Source of the DNA: an uncultured Enterococcus sp.
Lineage (GTDB): Bacteria > Bacillota > Bacilli > Lactobacillales > Enterococcaceae
Assembly: GCF_913775425.1 (NCBI RefSeq)
Contig: NZ_CAJYIS010000057.1
Span: 1-64,000, forward strand
Length of the DNA stretch: 64,000 bases
Direction: 5' to 3'
Position numbers and translations under genes: made by a program. Shown here in pieces: positions 24,776 through 32,764 of this stretch (within the stretch, counting starts at the first letter, position 1; each line of letters starts with the position of its first letter). A model generated the notes under the pieces. The model did no database searches. It had not been told where the DNA came from and was given only the letters and a program-made list of their open reading frames with translations.

Positions 24776-27343
24776 ATGAGGACTAAAAAAATTTGGATTT
24801 TTTTTATTTCAGTATTTAGTGCTATTTTATTTATAAATAGTTCAACAACGTCTGCTCATGCAGCAGCGAAGCCGTTAGGTCAGTTTTATGGTGGAGATAA
24901 TATCGATTTAGGTGTTTACATAAAAACAAAACAATTTAAATTCTATACGTGGACGATATGTGGGGACCATAGCTTGATGCCACCAGACGACGATAGAAGT
25001 TATCCAGTAACGTATGATCAGTATGATCTGTATGAGGGGATCTCGCAATTTAAAAATCGTAAAAATTCTGGCCCAGAATTATTTAAATCTAAAGATAAGA
25101 TTGTTGCTTCTTGGTTTGCGTTAAGTTTAGATAGCGATGTATTAATGGATTACTATAGAGATAGTTTTTTTGGTGGTAAAACACCGAATGACGTGGAAAA
25201 AAGTTCGTTTGAAACATATAAAAAAATACAACCTTATTTTAGTCAGGGGAAAGAAGAAAACTTTATCTATAATTCTGCTCAGAGTATCTCTTGGGCATAT
25301 ACTAATCCAGGTAGGGTTACTTTTGGTCAATATTATAAAAAAACGCCGTACAGTCAAAAGGCCTATGATTTTAGTAAATCATTCCCGATTCCTGAAGAGA
25401 CTGCTCGCGGATTGAATATAAGAATTGTTGATCAATCAGGTGCAGAAGTCAATAATCAAAATCCTCTAAAGGTAGATTCATCAACTCTTCTTACGGATCC
25501 TTTTCAGTTAACAGGTACCACTAAAGAATATCCAGTTCGAGCAGATCTAACGGGGATGCCTTATACAATTATTGATGCTTCAGGAAAAACGTTAAAAAAT
25601 TATGCTTCTACTGCAGATAAAGCAAGTGGTAAAATCTACAATTATCTTTTACCAGGTCAAGAATACCGAGTAAAAGTCAATGTAGGAACAAATCTACAAA
25701 GTATTCCTAATTTAAATCTGAGTTATCTACGATTAAAAGAAGCCTATTATTATTTGCCAGTAGCTTATAGCGATGGGAACTATAATGACTTTCAACATAT
25801 GTTAGGGTGGAAAATTGAAAAAGTAGATCTATCGATTCTTTTCAAAGTTGAAGTTAAAGAAACACAAGTCGAAGGCGAGAAAAAATGGCAGGATTACAAT
25901 AATAAATTTAATACTCGACCAGATAAAATTACCATCAATTTATTAAAAGATGGTCAGGTTTATAAACAGCAAGAAGTCAGTAAAGAAACCAATTGGAAGT
26001 ATCAATTTGAGCACTTGCCACTTGGTCCTACCTATACGATCACAGAAGAACCTGTTACAGGTTATACGCCAACGATCGTCGGAAACGATATTACGAATAC
26101 CTATGTGAATACAGAAAAAATTAATAAAACTGGACACAAAATTTGGGAGGATTTAGACAATCAGTACAATACACGTCCAGATCATTTGACGTTTGTGTTG
26201 TATCAAAATGACAAAGCAATCGATCGTCAAACAGTAAAACCGGATGCATCTGGAAATTGGAGTTATGCCTTTAATGATTTGCCTAAATATGATGAAAATG
26301 GCGACGAATATAAATATAGAGTCAGTGAAGTTCAAGTAGGTGGGTATAGTACATCTACAAAAACGGATGCGAATGGTGTTAACTTTGTCAATAAACTTAG
26401 ATTAACGGATGTAACTGGTGAGAAAAAATGGAATGATTTAAATAATCAGTACCAACTTCGTCCGGAAAAAATTATAGTTCGGTTGTATCAGAATGATAAA
26501 GAATTTGCTCATCAAGAAGTCAGTTCGCAAACGAATTGGACGTATCATTTCTCAAATCTTCCATTACAAGATAAAAGCGGGAAAAACTATACGTATACCG
26601 TAAACGAAGATCAAGTTTCAGGTTATGAAGCCGTAATCGATGGAACGACAATCACAAATAATCTATTACTGACTGTGATTAAGGGTGAGAAAAAATGGGA
26701 TGACCAAAATAATGCTGCAAATCTCCGACCGACACAAATTGTAGTTGAATTATTACAAAATGGTACGAAAATTAAAGAACAAATCGTCAAAGCAGATAGT
26801 AATGGCAGCTGGTCTTATACCTTCGATAATTTATTAAAACAAGATCAAAATGGGAAAGATTATGTGTATACCGTAAATGAACAAAAAGTTCCTTATTATA
26901 CAACAACAATTGATGGAACAAAGATTACAAATACATTGAAATTGACGGAAATAAAAGGCGAAAAACACTGGATTGATAGCGATAATCAAGCAGGAATGCG
27001 ACCAAAAGAAATCACGATTTGGCTAGTTCGTGAGGGAAAACGGCTTGAAAAGCAAGTGATCCGAGCAGGAAATAATGGGAAATGGACTTATGGGTTTATC
27101 AATCTTCCAATAAATGACGAAAATGGAAAAACCTACACGTATACTATAGAAGAAGAACCTGTAGATAATTATACAACTGCAATTGATGGGACAACGATTA
27201 TCAATACATTTAAATCAAATGGTGTGTTACCGGATACTGGCGGACGTTATAAACAATCGATGATCTATGTAGGACTTGCAATCGTTATTGTTGCAGTTAT
27301 TAGTGGTATTATTTATGTGGTGAAATCTCGTAAAGAATGGTAA
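24776..27343 (+). CDS. LPXTG-anchored adhesin with thioester-like head and five Cna-B repeats
   Basis: An 855-aa surface protein. A signal peptide (to ~AHAA, residue 30) leads into an N-terminal head of ~170 residues with Cys62 (TWTICGDHS) and Gln169 (YNSAQSISWAY); this Cys...Gln pair matches thioester domains that bond covalently to host proteins. After a linker come five Cna-B repeats (from about residue 365 to 810), each starting GEKKW or similar and ending ITNT/ITNN-like, which normally carry Lys-Asn isopeptide bonds. The sorting signal is LPDTG, then a membrane span and SRKEW. Such proteins are pilus tip or fibrillar adhesins; no pilus sortase or backbone gene is beside it, so it is probably a stand-alone adhesin. 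Confidence 0.88.
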   Translation: MRTKKIWIFFISVFSAILFINSSTTSAHAAAKPLGQFYGGDNIDLGVYIKTKQFKFYTWTICGDHSLMPPDDDRSYPVTYDQYDLYEGISQFKNRKNSGPELFKSKDKIVASWFALSLDSDVLMDYYRDSFFGGKTPNDVEKSSFETYKKIQPYFSQGKEENFIYNSAQSISWAYTNPGRVTFGQYYKKTPYSQKAYDFSKSFPIPEETARGLNIRIVDQSGAEVNNQNPLKVDSSTLLTDPFQLTGTTKEYPVRADLTGMPYTIIDASGKTLKNYASTADKASGKIYNYLLPGQEYRVKVNVGTNLQSIPNLNLSYLRLKEAYYYLPVAYSDGNYNDFQHMLGWKIEKVDLSILFKVEVKETQVEGEKKWQDYNNKFNTRPDKITINLLKDGQVYKQQEVSKETNWKYQFEHLPLGPTYTITEEPVTGYTPTIVGNDITNTYVNTEKINKTGHKIWEDLDNQYNTRPDHLTFVLYQNDKAIDRQTVKPDASGNWSYAFNDLPKYDENGDEYKYRVSEVQVGGYSTSTKTDANGVNFVNKLRLTDVTGEKKWNDLNNQYQLRPEKIIVRLYQNDKEFAHQEVSSQTNWTYHFSNLPLQDKSGKNYTYTVNEDQVSGYEAVIDGTTITNNLLLTVIKGEKKWDDQNNAANLRPTQIVVELLQNGTKIKEQIVKADSNGSWSYTFDNLLKQDQNGKDYVYTVNEQKVPYYTTTIDGTKITNTLKLTEIKGEKHWIDSDNQAGMRPKEITIWLVREGKRLEKQVIRAGNNGKWTYGFINLPINDENGKTYTYTIEEEPVDNYTTAIDGTTIINTFKSNGVLPDTGGRYKQSMIYVGLAIVIVAVISGIIYVVKSRKEW

Positions 27344-27350
27344 TGAAAAT

Positions 27351-27387
27351 AGAGGGGATGACAGAAGACTGTCATTCCCTCTTATTT
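27351..27387 (+). terminator. Terminator between adhesin and DUF554 genes
   Basis: AGAGGGGATGACAG pairs with CTGTCATTCCCTCT around AAGA, then TTATTT. A-rich sequence on the other side may also serve the convergent gene. Confidence 0.85.
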
Positions 27388-27390
27388 GTA

Positions 27391-28119
27391 TCATAAAAGT
27401 GGCAAGATCCAATTAGCCCACATCCAACTAAACGGTAAAATGAGGATCATTGCTGGAATCATATCGGCAGTGGGAAACATTTTGACTTTAATGATTCGAA
27501 AACCGGTTGCAATCATTAAAACGCCACCGCATGCTTTAAAGTCTAAGATCATTTCGGGTGTAGTAAGGGGGAAAATAAATTTAGCTAGTGAAAATAGCGC
27601 AAAGAAAATGATGAATTGAGGAACTACGATCAATGACACCACAAATCCAAGTTGACTAGCAAAAATCGCCGCTGTAAAAAAATCTAAAATCGATTTAGCG
27701 ATCAAGACAGAATGATCACCAGACATCCCGGAATCTAAGCTGCCATAAATACCTGTACCACTTGCACAAAATAGCACAATGATGGTCACTAAACTTTGGA
27801 TAAAATCATCTTGATCTAAAGCAAGCTTATCATTGTTCATAAACTTACTGATCGGTTTTTGCATCAAGATTGCACCTTTGTCGATCTTATCACCTAAATG
27901 GATCAAAAGACCAAACGCAGTACCTAATACGACCGCAAAGATCACAGCGGGCATATAGACCATTGGGGCAATCGCATACACGCCCATCGCCATGGAACAG
28001 GCGCCAAAAATCATCGTAAGTTCTAATTTAAATTTTTCAGAAACGTGTTGGCCAAATAAAGCACCTAAAATTCCACCTAAAAAAATCGCCGCTGAATTGA
28101 TTATGATTCCTAAAGGCAT
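27391..28119 (-). CDS. DUF554 family membrane protein
   Basis: A 242-aa protein with about seven hydrophobic spans. The opening MPLGIIINSAAIFLGGILGALFG and the central FCASGTGIYGSLDSGMSGDHSVLIAKSILDFFTA are hallmark DUF554 (YdfK/YqgA-type) segments. Function of the family is unsettled; a transport or channel role is suspected. AAGGAAGTG precedes the ATG on the minus strand. It is a single gene, convergent with the adhesin and divergent from the antiterminator gene. Confidence 0.88.
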   Translation of the reverse strand: MPLGIIINSAAIFLGGILGALFGQHVSEKFKLELTMIFGACSMAMGVYAIAPMVYMPAVIFAVVLGTAFGLLIHLGDKIDKGAILMQKPISKFMNNDKLALDQDDFIQSLVTIIVLFCASGTGIYGSLDSGMSGDHSVLIAKSILDFFTAAIFASQLGFVVSLIVVPQFIIFFALFSLAKFIFPLTTPEMILDFKACGGVLMIATGFRIIKVKMFPTADMIPAMILILPFSWMWANWILPLL

Positions 28120-28212
28120 TGTGTCACTTCCTTTTTATTAGTCTGTGCTCATTGTAACAAGTCATGTTTCAGAACTCAATGCAAAAAAATATTGTGACCT
28201 TATTTACAGATG

Positions 28213-28241
28213 TTGACGAGTGAGAAAGGGTATGGTACTAT
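28213..28241 (+). promoter_or_regulatory. Promoter of the antiterminator/PTS operon
   Basis: TTGACG, 17 bp, TACTAT, with TGG just before the -10. Transcription would begin close to 28248. Confidence 0.7.
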
Positions 28242-28247
28242 TTGCGA

Positions 28248-28280
28248 GAGATTGTTACCGCTTTATTGTGGGCTATACTC
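28248..28280 (+). promoter_or_regulatory. Probable RAT site in the antiterminator leader
   Basis: AGATTGTTACCGC...GTGGGCTATACTC resembles the ribonucleic antiterminator target GGATTGTTACTG...GCAGGCAAAACC. It is the first ~30 nt of the mRNA. The match is weaker than that of the site at 29139, and no U-tailed terminator follows, so it could act on translation or be a relic. Confidence 0.5.
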
Positions 28281-28302
28281 TAACTTGGAGAGGGTGGGTG
28301 CG

Positions 28303-29139
28303 ATGCAGATCAAGAAAGTGATCAACAATAACATAGTCGTCTCAGAAAACACCTCCAGTCAAGAGTTGATCGTCATGGGAAAAGGTCTTGGATTTCAAAA
28401 GAAAATTGGGGATCTGATTCAAAATGATAAGATCGAGAAAGTCTATGCGATTACGACTGAATGGAATGAATCAAAGTTAGCAGAATTGCTGACAGCGATC
28501 CCACTTGAACAAATTCAAGTCGCCAATGAGATCGTAAGTTTTGCCAAAGTCTCTTTAGGAAAAGCGTTGAGTGAAAATCTCTTTTTAACGTTATCTGATC
28601 ATATTCATTTTGCATTGGAGCGTTTTGAAAAAGGGATGGAAATCAAAAATGCTCTTTTATGGGAGATCAAACGTTTTTATAATCATGAATTTTTGATTGG
28701 AAAAGAAGCGTTGCATTTGATTCATGAACGCCTAGGCGTGAAGCTTCCAGAAGATGAAGCAGGCTTTATTGCATTACATATTGTGAATGCTGAACTAACG
28801 AATTCAGATATGACGCAAGTTTCTGAAATGACGCAAACGATCCAAGCGATTTTAACGATCGTCAAATACCATTTTTCAATGGATCTTGATGAATATTCAT
28901 TAAATTATGAACGCTTTGTGACGCATTTAAAATTTTTCGTGCAACGTGTCTTTAGTGGCATTCATTTAGAAGGCGATGAAACAGCACAATTTATGTACGG
29001 GTTAAAAGAACAATATCCTAAAGAATATGCTTGTGCATGTAAAATAGGAGATTATATTCTAAAACACTTTAATCGTAAATTAGATCAAGATGAGTTGATC
29101 TATCTGACGATTCACATTAAACGAATTACGACAAAATAG
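28303..29139 (+). CDS. BglG/LicT-family transcription antiterminator
   Basis: A 278-aa RNA-binding regulator with an N-terminal CAT domain (MQIKKVINNNIVVSENTSSQELIVMGKGLGF, residues 1-55) and two PTS regulation domains with phospho-histidines (about 65-170 and 171-278; for example ISLH-like HFALERFEKGMEIKN and IALHIVNAE). When not phosphorylated by the PTS permease it binds the RAT hairpin and prevents termination. The ATG at 28303 follows GGAGAGGGTGGG; the tracked upstream start overlaps the -35 box. The RAT/terminator at its end and the PTS gene 94 bp downstream show its target directly. Confidence 0.93.
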   Translation: MQIKKVINNNIVVSENTSSQELIVMGKGLGFQKKIGDLIQNDKIEKVYAITTEWNESKLAELLTAIPLEQIQVANEIVSFAKVSLGKALSENLFLTLSDHIHFALERFEKGMEIKNALLWEIKRFYNHEFLIGKEALHLIHERLGVKLPEDEAGFIALHIVNAELTNSDMTQVSEMTQTIQAILTIVKYHFSMDLDEYSLNYERFVTHLKFFVQRVFSGIHLEGDETAQFMYGLKEQYPKEYACACKIGDYILKHFNRKLDQDELIYLTIHIKRITTK

Positions 29140-29166
29140 GATTGTTACTGTTCGGCAGGCTAGACC
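29139..29166 (+). promoter_or_regulatory. RAT antiterminator site
   Basis: GGATTGTTACTG TTCG GCAGGC TAGACC matches the RAT consensus almost base for base. Its last six bases (AGACC) are also the first arm of the terminator at 29162, so the two hairpins exclude each other. Confidence 0.92.
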
Positions 29167-29199
29167 TAACTATGGAAAACCATAGTTGGGTCTTTTTTT
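29162..29199 (+). terminator. Conditional terminator before the PTS gene
   Basis: AGACCTAACTATGG pairs with CCATAGTTGGGTCT around AAAA, then seven T. It stops transcription between antiterminator and PTS genes unless the RAT is bound. Confidence 0.93.
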
Positions 29200-29233
29200 A
29201 TACTTTAAGTTATTTAATTAAGGAGGAACTCAA

Positions 29234-31132
29234 ATGGATTATAACAAATTAGCAATGACGATCATCGAACAAGTTGGCGGCGAAAAAAATATCAAAGGGT
29301 TGACGCATTGTGCGACGAGATTACGCTTTAATTTGCACGATGATCAAAAAGCCAATGATGAAACGTTAAAAAATACAGCAGGTGTGATGGGAGTTACGAT
29401 TGCTGGTGGCCAGTACCAAGTCATTATCGGAAGTGATGTGGCGAATGTTTATAAAGCCATTATGAATCAAATCAACATCCAAGACAATGAAGTGCCAGAA
29501 GATACAACCAAGAAATCGGTTTTCTCAAAAGTGATCGATACGATCACAGGGATTTTTACACCGATCTTACCAGCAATTACGGCAGCTGGGATGTTAAAAG
29601 CGGTCCTATCGATTTTAGTTGTCTTTAAGGTGTTGACGGTCGATGCCCAAAGTTATCAAATTTTAAATTTCATGGCCGATGCTGCTTTTTATTTCTTGCC
29701 GATCTTACTGGCAGCTTCTTCTGCACAAAAGTTTAAAACGAATATGTATCTCGCGATGATGTTAGGCGGAATCTTACTCCATCCGACATTTATTACGATG
29801 GTCAATGCAGTCAAAGAAGGGGGCGGATCGATTGCATTATTTGGTCTTCCCATCGCCGCAGTGTCCTATTCTTCATCGGTAATCCCAATCATTTTGACTG
29901 TTTGGCTATTGTCTTACGTGGAGCCATTTGCGGATCGTATCTCACCAAATGTCATCAAATTCTTTAGTAAACCCTTGATCTCAATTGCGATTGTGGGAAC
30001 AGTCAGTCTAGTTGTTTTAGGTCCTTTAGGATATTATTTAAGTGAATTATTATCTTCAGGAATTAAATCTCTTGAAACGGTAAGTCCTTGGATCGTACCA
30101 TTGATCATTGGAACGTTTACGCCGTTATTTATTGCTACTGGAACACATTACGGGTTAGTACCGATTGGTATCAATAACCGTGTCACAACAGGGTATGATA
30201 CAGTCATTTATCCGGGAATGCTAGCCTCTAATGTCAGCCAAGGGGCCGCATCACTAGCAGTTGGCGTGAAAACCAAAGACAAAGCCATCAAACAATTGGC
30301 CTTTTCAGCAGGATTGACCGGGATTTTTGGGATCACTGAACCAGCATTATATGGGGTCAATTTACGCTTTAAAACCCCACTATACGCTTCAATGATCGGT
30401 GGAGGTGTCGGTGGCTTATTGATGGGGATTTTACGCGTACGTAATTTTTCCGGTGGTTCACCAGGTTTATTGACACTACCTAGTTATATTGGTGATAATA
30501 CCTTAAGCTATTTCTACTACGCATGTATTGGTGCTGCAGTAAGTATTGTGGTCACGTTTATCTTAACGTTGATCTTATACCGCGATAAAGTCACCGAAAT
30601 TCAAACAGCCGATGCCCAACTAGAAGCAGCGACGAAAGAACCTAAAGCAAATGAAAATCCAAATAGTTTAGCCAAAACAACGACCTTGATCACATCACCA
30701 ATGACAGGAAATGTTATCCCACTAGCTGAAATCCAAGACGGGATGTTTTCAGAAGAGATTTTAGGAAAAGGAATGGCGATCATTCCAACTGAAGATACTG
30801 TTTATGCACCATTTAATGGAACGGTAAGTGCGATTTTTGATAGTGGACATGCGATTGGATTGACGAGTGAAACGGGTGTTGAATTGTTGATCCATGTAGG
30901 CATTGATACGGTTCAACTTGATGGTGCCGGGTATCATTATCTAGTAACAAAAGGACAAACCGTTACCCAAGGAGAGGCTTTATTGACATTTGATCTAGGT
31001 ATCATAACTAAAGCTGGATACAATCCAGTAACCCCAGTTGTGATCACGAACTCGGTCGATATGACAGAAATTATGCCGATCCAAACGGGTGAAATCACAG
31101 CGAAATCTGATTTGATGCGTGTGATAAAATAG
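29234..31132 (+). CDS. Beta-glucoside PTS permease EIIBCA (antiterminator-controlled)
   Basis: A 632-aa fused permease. EIIB has Cys26 in LTHCATRLRFNL; EIIC spans ~105-455 and includes GITEPALYGVNLRFK; EIIA has its histidine in ELLIHVGIDTVQLDG. It imports a beta-glucoside as the 6-phosphate and also phosphorylates and inactivates the BglG-type antiterminator encoded upstream when no substrate is present. AAGGAGG precedes the ATG. No phospho-beta-glucosidase follows; the GH1 enzyme at 4.6 kb or one elsewhere must serve it. A strong terminator ends the operon. Confidence 0.93.
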   Translation: MDYNKLAMTIIEQVGGEKNIKGLTHCATRLRFNLHDDQKANDETLKNTAGVMGVTIAGGQYQVIIGSDVANVYKAIMNQINIQDNEVPEDTTKKSVFSKVIDTITGIFTPILPAITAAGMLKAVLSILVVFKVLTVDAQSYQILNFMADAAFYFLPILLAASSAQKFKTNMYLAMMLGGILLHPTFITMVNAVKEGGGSIALFGLPIAAVSYSSSVIPIILTVWLLSYVEPFADRISPNVIKFFSKPLISIAIVGTVSLVVLGPLGYYLSELLSSGIKSLETVSPWIVPLIIGTFTPLFIATGTHYGLVPIGINNRVTTGYDTVIYPGMLASNVSQGAASLAVGVKTKDKAIKQLAFSAGLTGIFGITEPALYGVNLRFKTPLYASMIGGGVGGLLMGILRVRNFSGGSPGLLTLPSYIGDNTLSYFYYACIGAAVSIVVTFILTLILYRDKVTEIQTADAQLEAATKEPKANENPNSLAKTTTLITSPMTGNVIPLAEIQDGMFSEEILGKGMAIIPTEDTVYAPFNGTVSAIFDSGHAIGLTSETGVELLIHVGIDTVQLDGAGYHYLVTKGQTVTQGEALLTFDLGIITKAGYNPVTPVVITNSVDMTEIMPIQTGEITAKSDLMRVIK

Positions 31133-31136
31133 ATAA

Positions 31137-31171
31137 AAAAGACCTGACAGCATTTGCTGTCAGGTCTTTTT
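31137..31171. terminator. Terminator after PTS gene
   Basis: AAAAGACCTGACAGC pairs with GCTGTCAGGTCTTTT (loop ATTT region), flanked by A and T runs, so it serves both the PTS gene and the convergent minus-strand gene. Confidence 0.9.
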
Positions 31172-31172
31172 G

Positions 31173-31502
31173 TTAAAATCGTATCCAACGCGTACTCATA
31201 TTGGCATCATAAGGACGTGTCACGTTGATATGGTCTTTTTCGAGATGGCATTCTTTACAGATCAGTTCTTGCAATTGCGATGTCGATAGAGCTACAGTTC
31301 CCTGATAGGTTGATTGATCGTAAGGTGTCCATTCGGTTAAGCTTTGCACTTTTTGATTCGCTAAAAACGCTAGACTATCCGCTTCTGTTTTAAAGGTTAC
31401 CAAAGCATCATTTGTTGTTGTTTGGTAAACCGGTGATCGATTCATTCTAAAAATCACGATAAACACGATAGCTAACATACCGATTCCAAGTACTTCCCAC
31501 AT
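31173..31502 (-). CDS. Hypothetical membrane-anchored protein, 109 aa
   Basis: I do not recognise it. On the minus strand AAGGAG lies 9 nt before the ATG at 31502 (MWEVLGIG), so that start is preferred to the GTG at 31511. One N-terminal membrane helix (LGIGMLAIVFIVIF) is followed by a soluble domain of ~85 residues with a CKEC pair (ELICKECHLEKDHINV). The rest is mixed alpha/beta. It may be outside the membrane or in the cytoplasm; topology was not decided. Confidence 0.6.
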   Translation of the reverse strand: MWEVLGIGMLAIVFIVIFRMNRSPVYQTTTNDALVTFKTEADSLAFLANQKVQSLTEWTPYDQSTYQGTVALSTSQLQELICKECHLEKDHINVTRPYDANMSTRWIRF

Positions 31503-31559
31503 GGTGATCACTCCTTAAAAGCTTTTTCTTTAGTATACGCTTTTTTTAAAGTTCAATCA

Positions 31560-31703
31560 CTAATAACTAGTTTCCACTGTATAGGTTTCTAAAAATTCTT
31601 CTTCTTTTTTTAGTAAAGGAACGATTTGATAATCTAAAGTGACGATTTTGGGTACATAGCTTTCTAATTGAGCAGCAGGTATAGTAAATTGAGTTGTAAT
31701 CAT
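31560..31703 (-). CDS. Small hypothetical protein, 47 aa
   Basis: ATG at 31703 follows AAAGGAGTG at good distance; the tracked upstream extension has no ribosome site. The product (MITTQFTIPAAQLESYVPKI...) is acidic at its end with no membrane helix. Family unknown. A clean ribosome site makes translation plausible, but coding status is uncertain. Confidence 0.45.
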   Translation of the reverse strand: MITTQFTIPAAQLESYVPKIVTLDYQIVPLLKKEEEFLETYTVETSY

Positions 31704-31760
31704 AAACAACACTCCTTTAGTTGGTATACACAGAGTATAAAAGCCCAACCTTAACTTTAC

Positions 31761-32222
31761 CTAAACTAGATCAACCGATAATGAATAATCAGTAACGACA
31801 AAGCCCACTTTTTCATAGACATGTAAGGCGCGCTGGTTGTGACCAAAAACATGCAAGGATAATTTGGTTGCACCTAGGTCATGACAAAACGTTTTGATAG
31901 CGTGCATCGCTTCTTGACCATAGCCTTTTCCACGATGCTGTTCGAATAGTAAAAAGTCATACACAAAGGCTTCTTCGGATTTTAAACCGTCAAAGTAAAC
32001 CCATGTATACCCAATAACTTCTTGAGCTCGCTCAATCATCAATAAATAATGGCCTGTAGTTGCTAAGCCATCGGGTAATAATGTTGCGAAACTTTCTTTT
32101 GAACGTGCAAGTGCTTCTGTTTTACTCCAAGTGTTTGCTTTGACTTTATCTTCTGCGAAATCTTTAATAGCCTGTTCTAGGTAATCTGGATAAATTGCTT
32201 GTGTCATAGGGATCAGTTTCAT
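31761..32222 (-). CDS. GNAT-family N-acetyltransferase
   Basis: A 153-aa acetyltransferase. The acetyl-CoA loop HRGKGYGQEAMHAIKTF (residues ~100-116) and the following KLSLHVFGHNQRALHVYEKVGF are characteristic of GNAT. The ATG at 32222 follows AAAAAAGGAGCG; the tracked start adds 32 residues without a ribosome site. It transfers an acetyl group to an amine; the substrate is unknown (an antibiotic, amino acid or ribosomal protein are all possible). Confidence 0.88.
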   Translation of the reverse strand: MKLIPMTQAIYPDYLEQAIKDFAEDKVKANTWSKTEALARSKESFATLLPDGLATTGHYLLMIERAQEVIGYTWVYFDGLKSEEAFVYDFLLFEQHRGKGYGQEAMHAIKTFCHDLGATKLSLHVFGHNQRALHVYEKVGFVVTDYSLSVDLV

Positions 32223-32362
32223 GTTGATCGCTCCTTTTTTAGTGTAGTATAGCATGAATACGGCGTAACAAAATTGATAGCTAAAAAAAAGAACAATCAA
32301 TGGCTCTTTTCTCTTCATTTTAGTACGTTTACCATGAAGCTTGAAAGAAAGGAAGATTTTTT

Positions 32363-32734
32363 ATGCGTGTCTGTAGAGAAGGACTAAAATATATCCCACT
32401 GGTCATGATTCTATCTTTCTTTATTTTAGCCGCTGATCGCACTGGAAAGCTTGGTATTTTTGGCACGTTGATTACTTTAATGATTGACCCACAAAATTTT
32501 GCCCTAAAATATGACATTCAATTAAAAAAACAACTACAACGAAAAATCTACTATTTTCGCGATCTTTCTTTAAGTATTTATTGTAGTTGGTATGCGACGT
32601 ATATCGTGAATCGTTTTGCACACTATGAAATTCCTTGGATCAATTGGATCGTTCCTAGCTGTTTCTTTTTACTGATTTGGTGGCATTTACGTTATCTTAT
32701 ACCGAAAACGATGAACTACCTCAATCAAAAATAG
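32363..32734 (+). CDS. Hypothetical membrane protein, 123 aa
   Basis: A small basic protein with probably three hydrophobic segments (YIPLVMILSFFILAA, LGIFGTLITLMI and INWIVPSCFFLLIWWHL). GAAAGGAAG precedes the ATG at good distance. No family is recognised. It is a lone + strand gene between two minus-strand genes, and ends in a terminator shared with the MFS gene. Confidence 0.55.
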   Translation: MRVCREGLKYIPLVMILSFFILAADRTGKLGIFGTLITLMIDPQNFALKYDIQLKKQLQRKIYYFRDLSLSIYCSWYATYIVNRFAHYEIPWINWIVPSCFFLLIWWHLRYLIPKTMNYLNQK

Positions 32735-32764
32735 CCTCCTTCATTGTGAAGGAGGCTATTTTTT
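32727..32764. terminator. Bidirectional terminator
   Basis: AATAGCCTCCTTCA and TGAAGGAGGCTATT form a perfect 14-bp stem with a 3-nt loop, flanked by A and T runs on opposite sides, between convergent genes. Confidence 0.92.

Noticed and set aside
24776-27343. CRISPR or tandem DNA repeats in the adhesin gene
   Set aside because: The repetition is at protein level (Cna-B units of ~90 aa) with diverged DNA, not short direct repeats with spacers.
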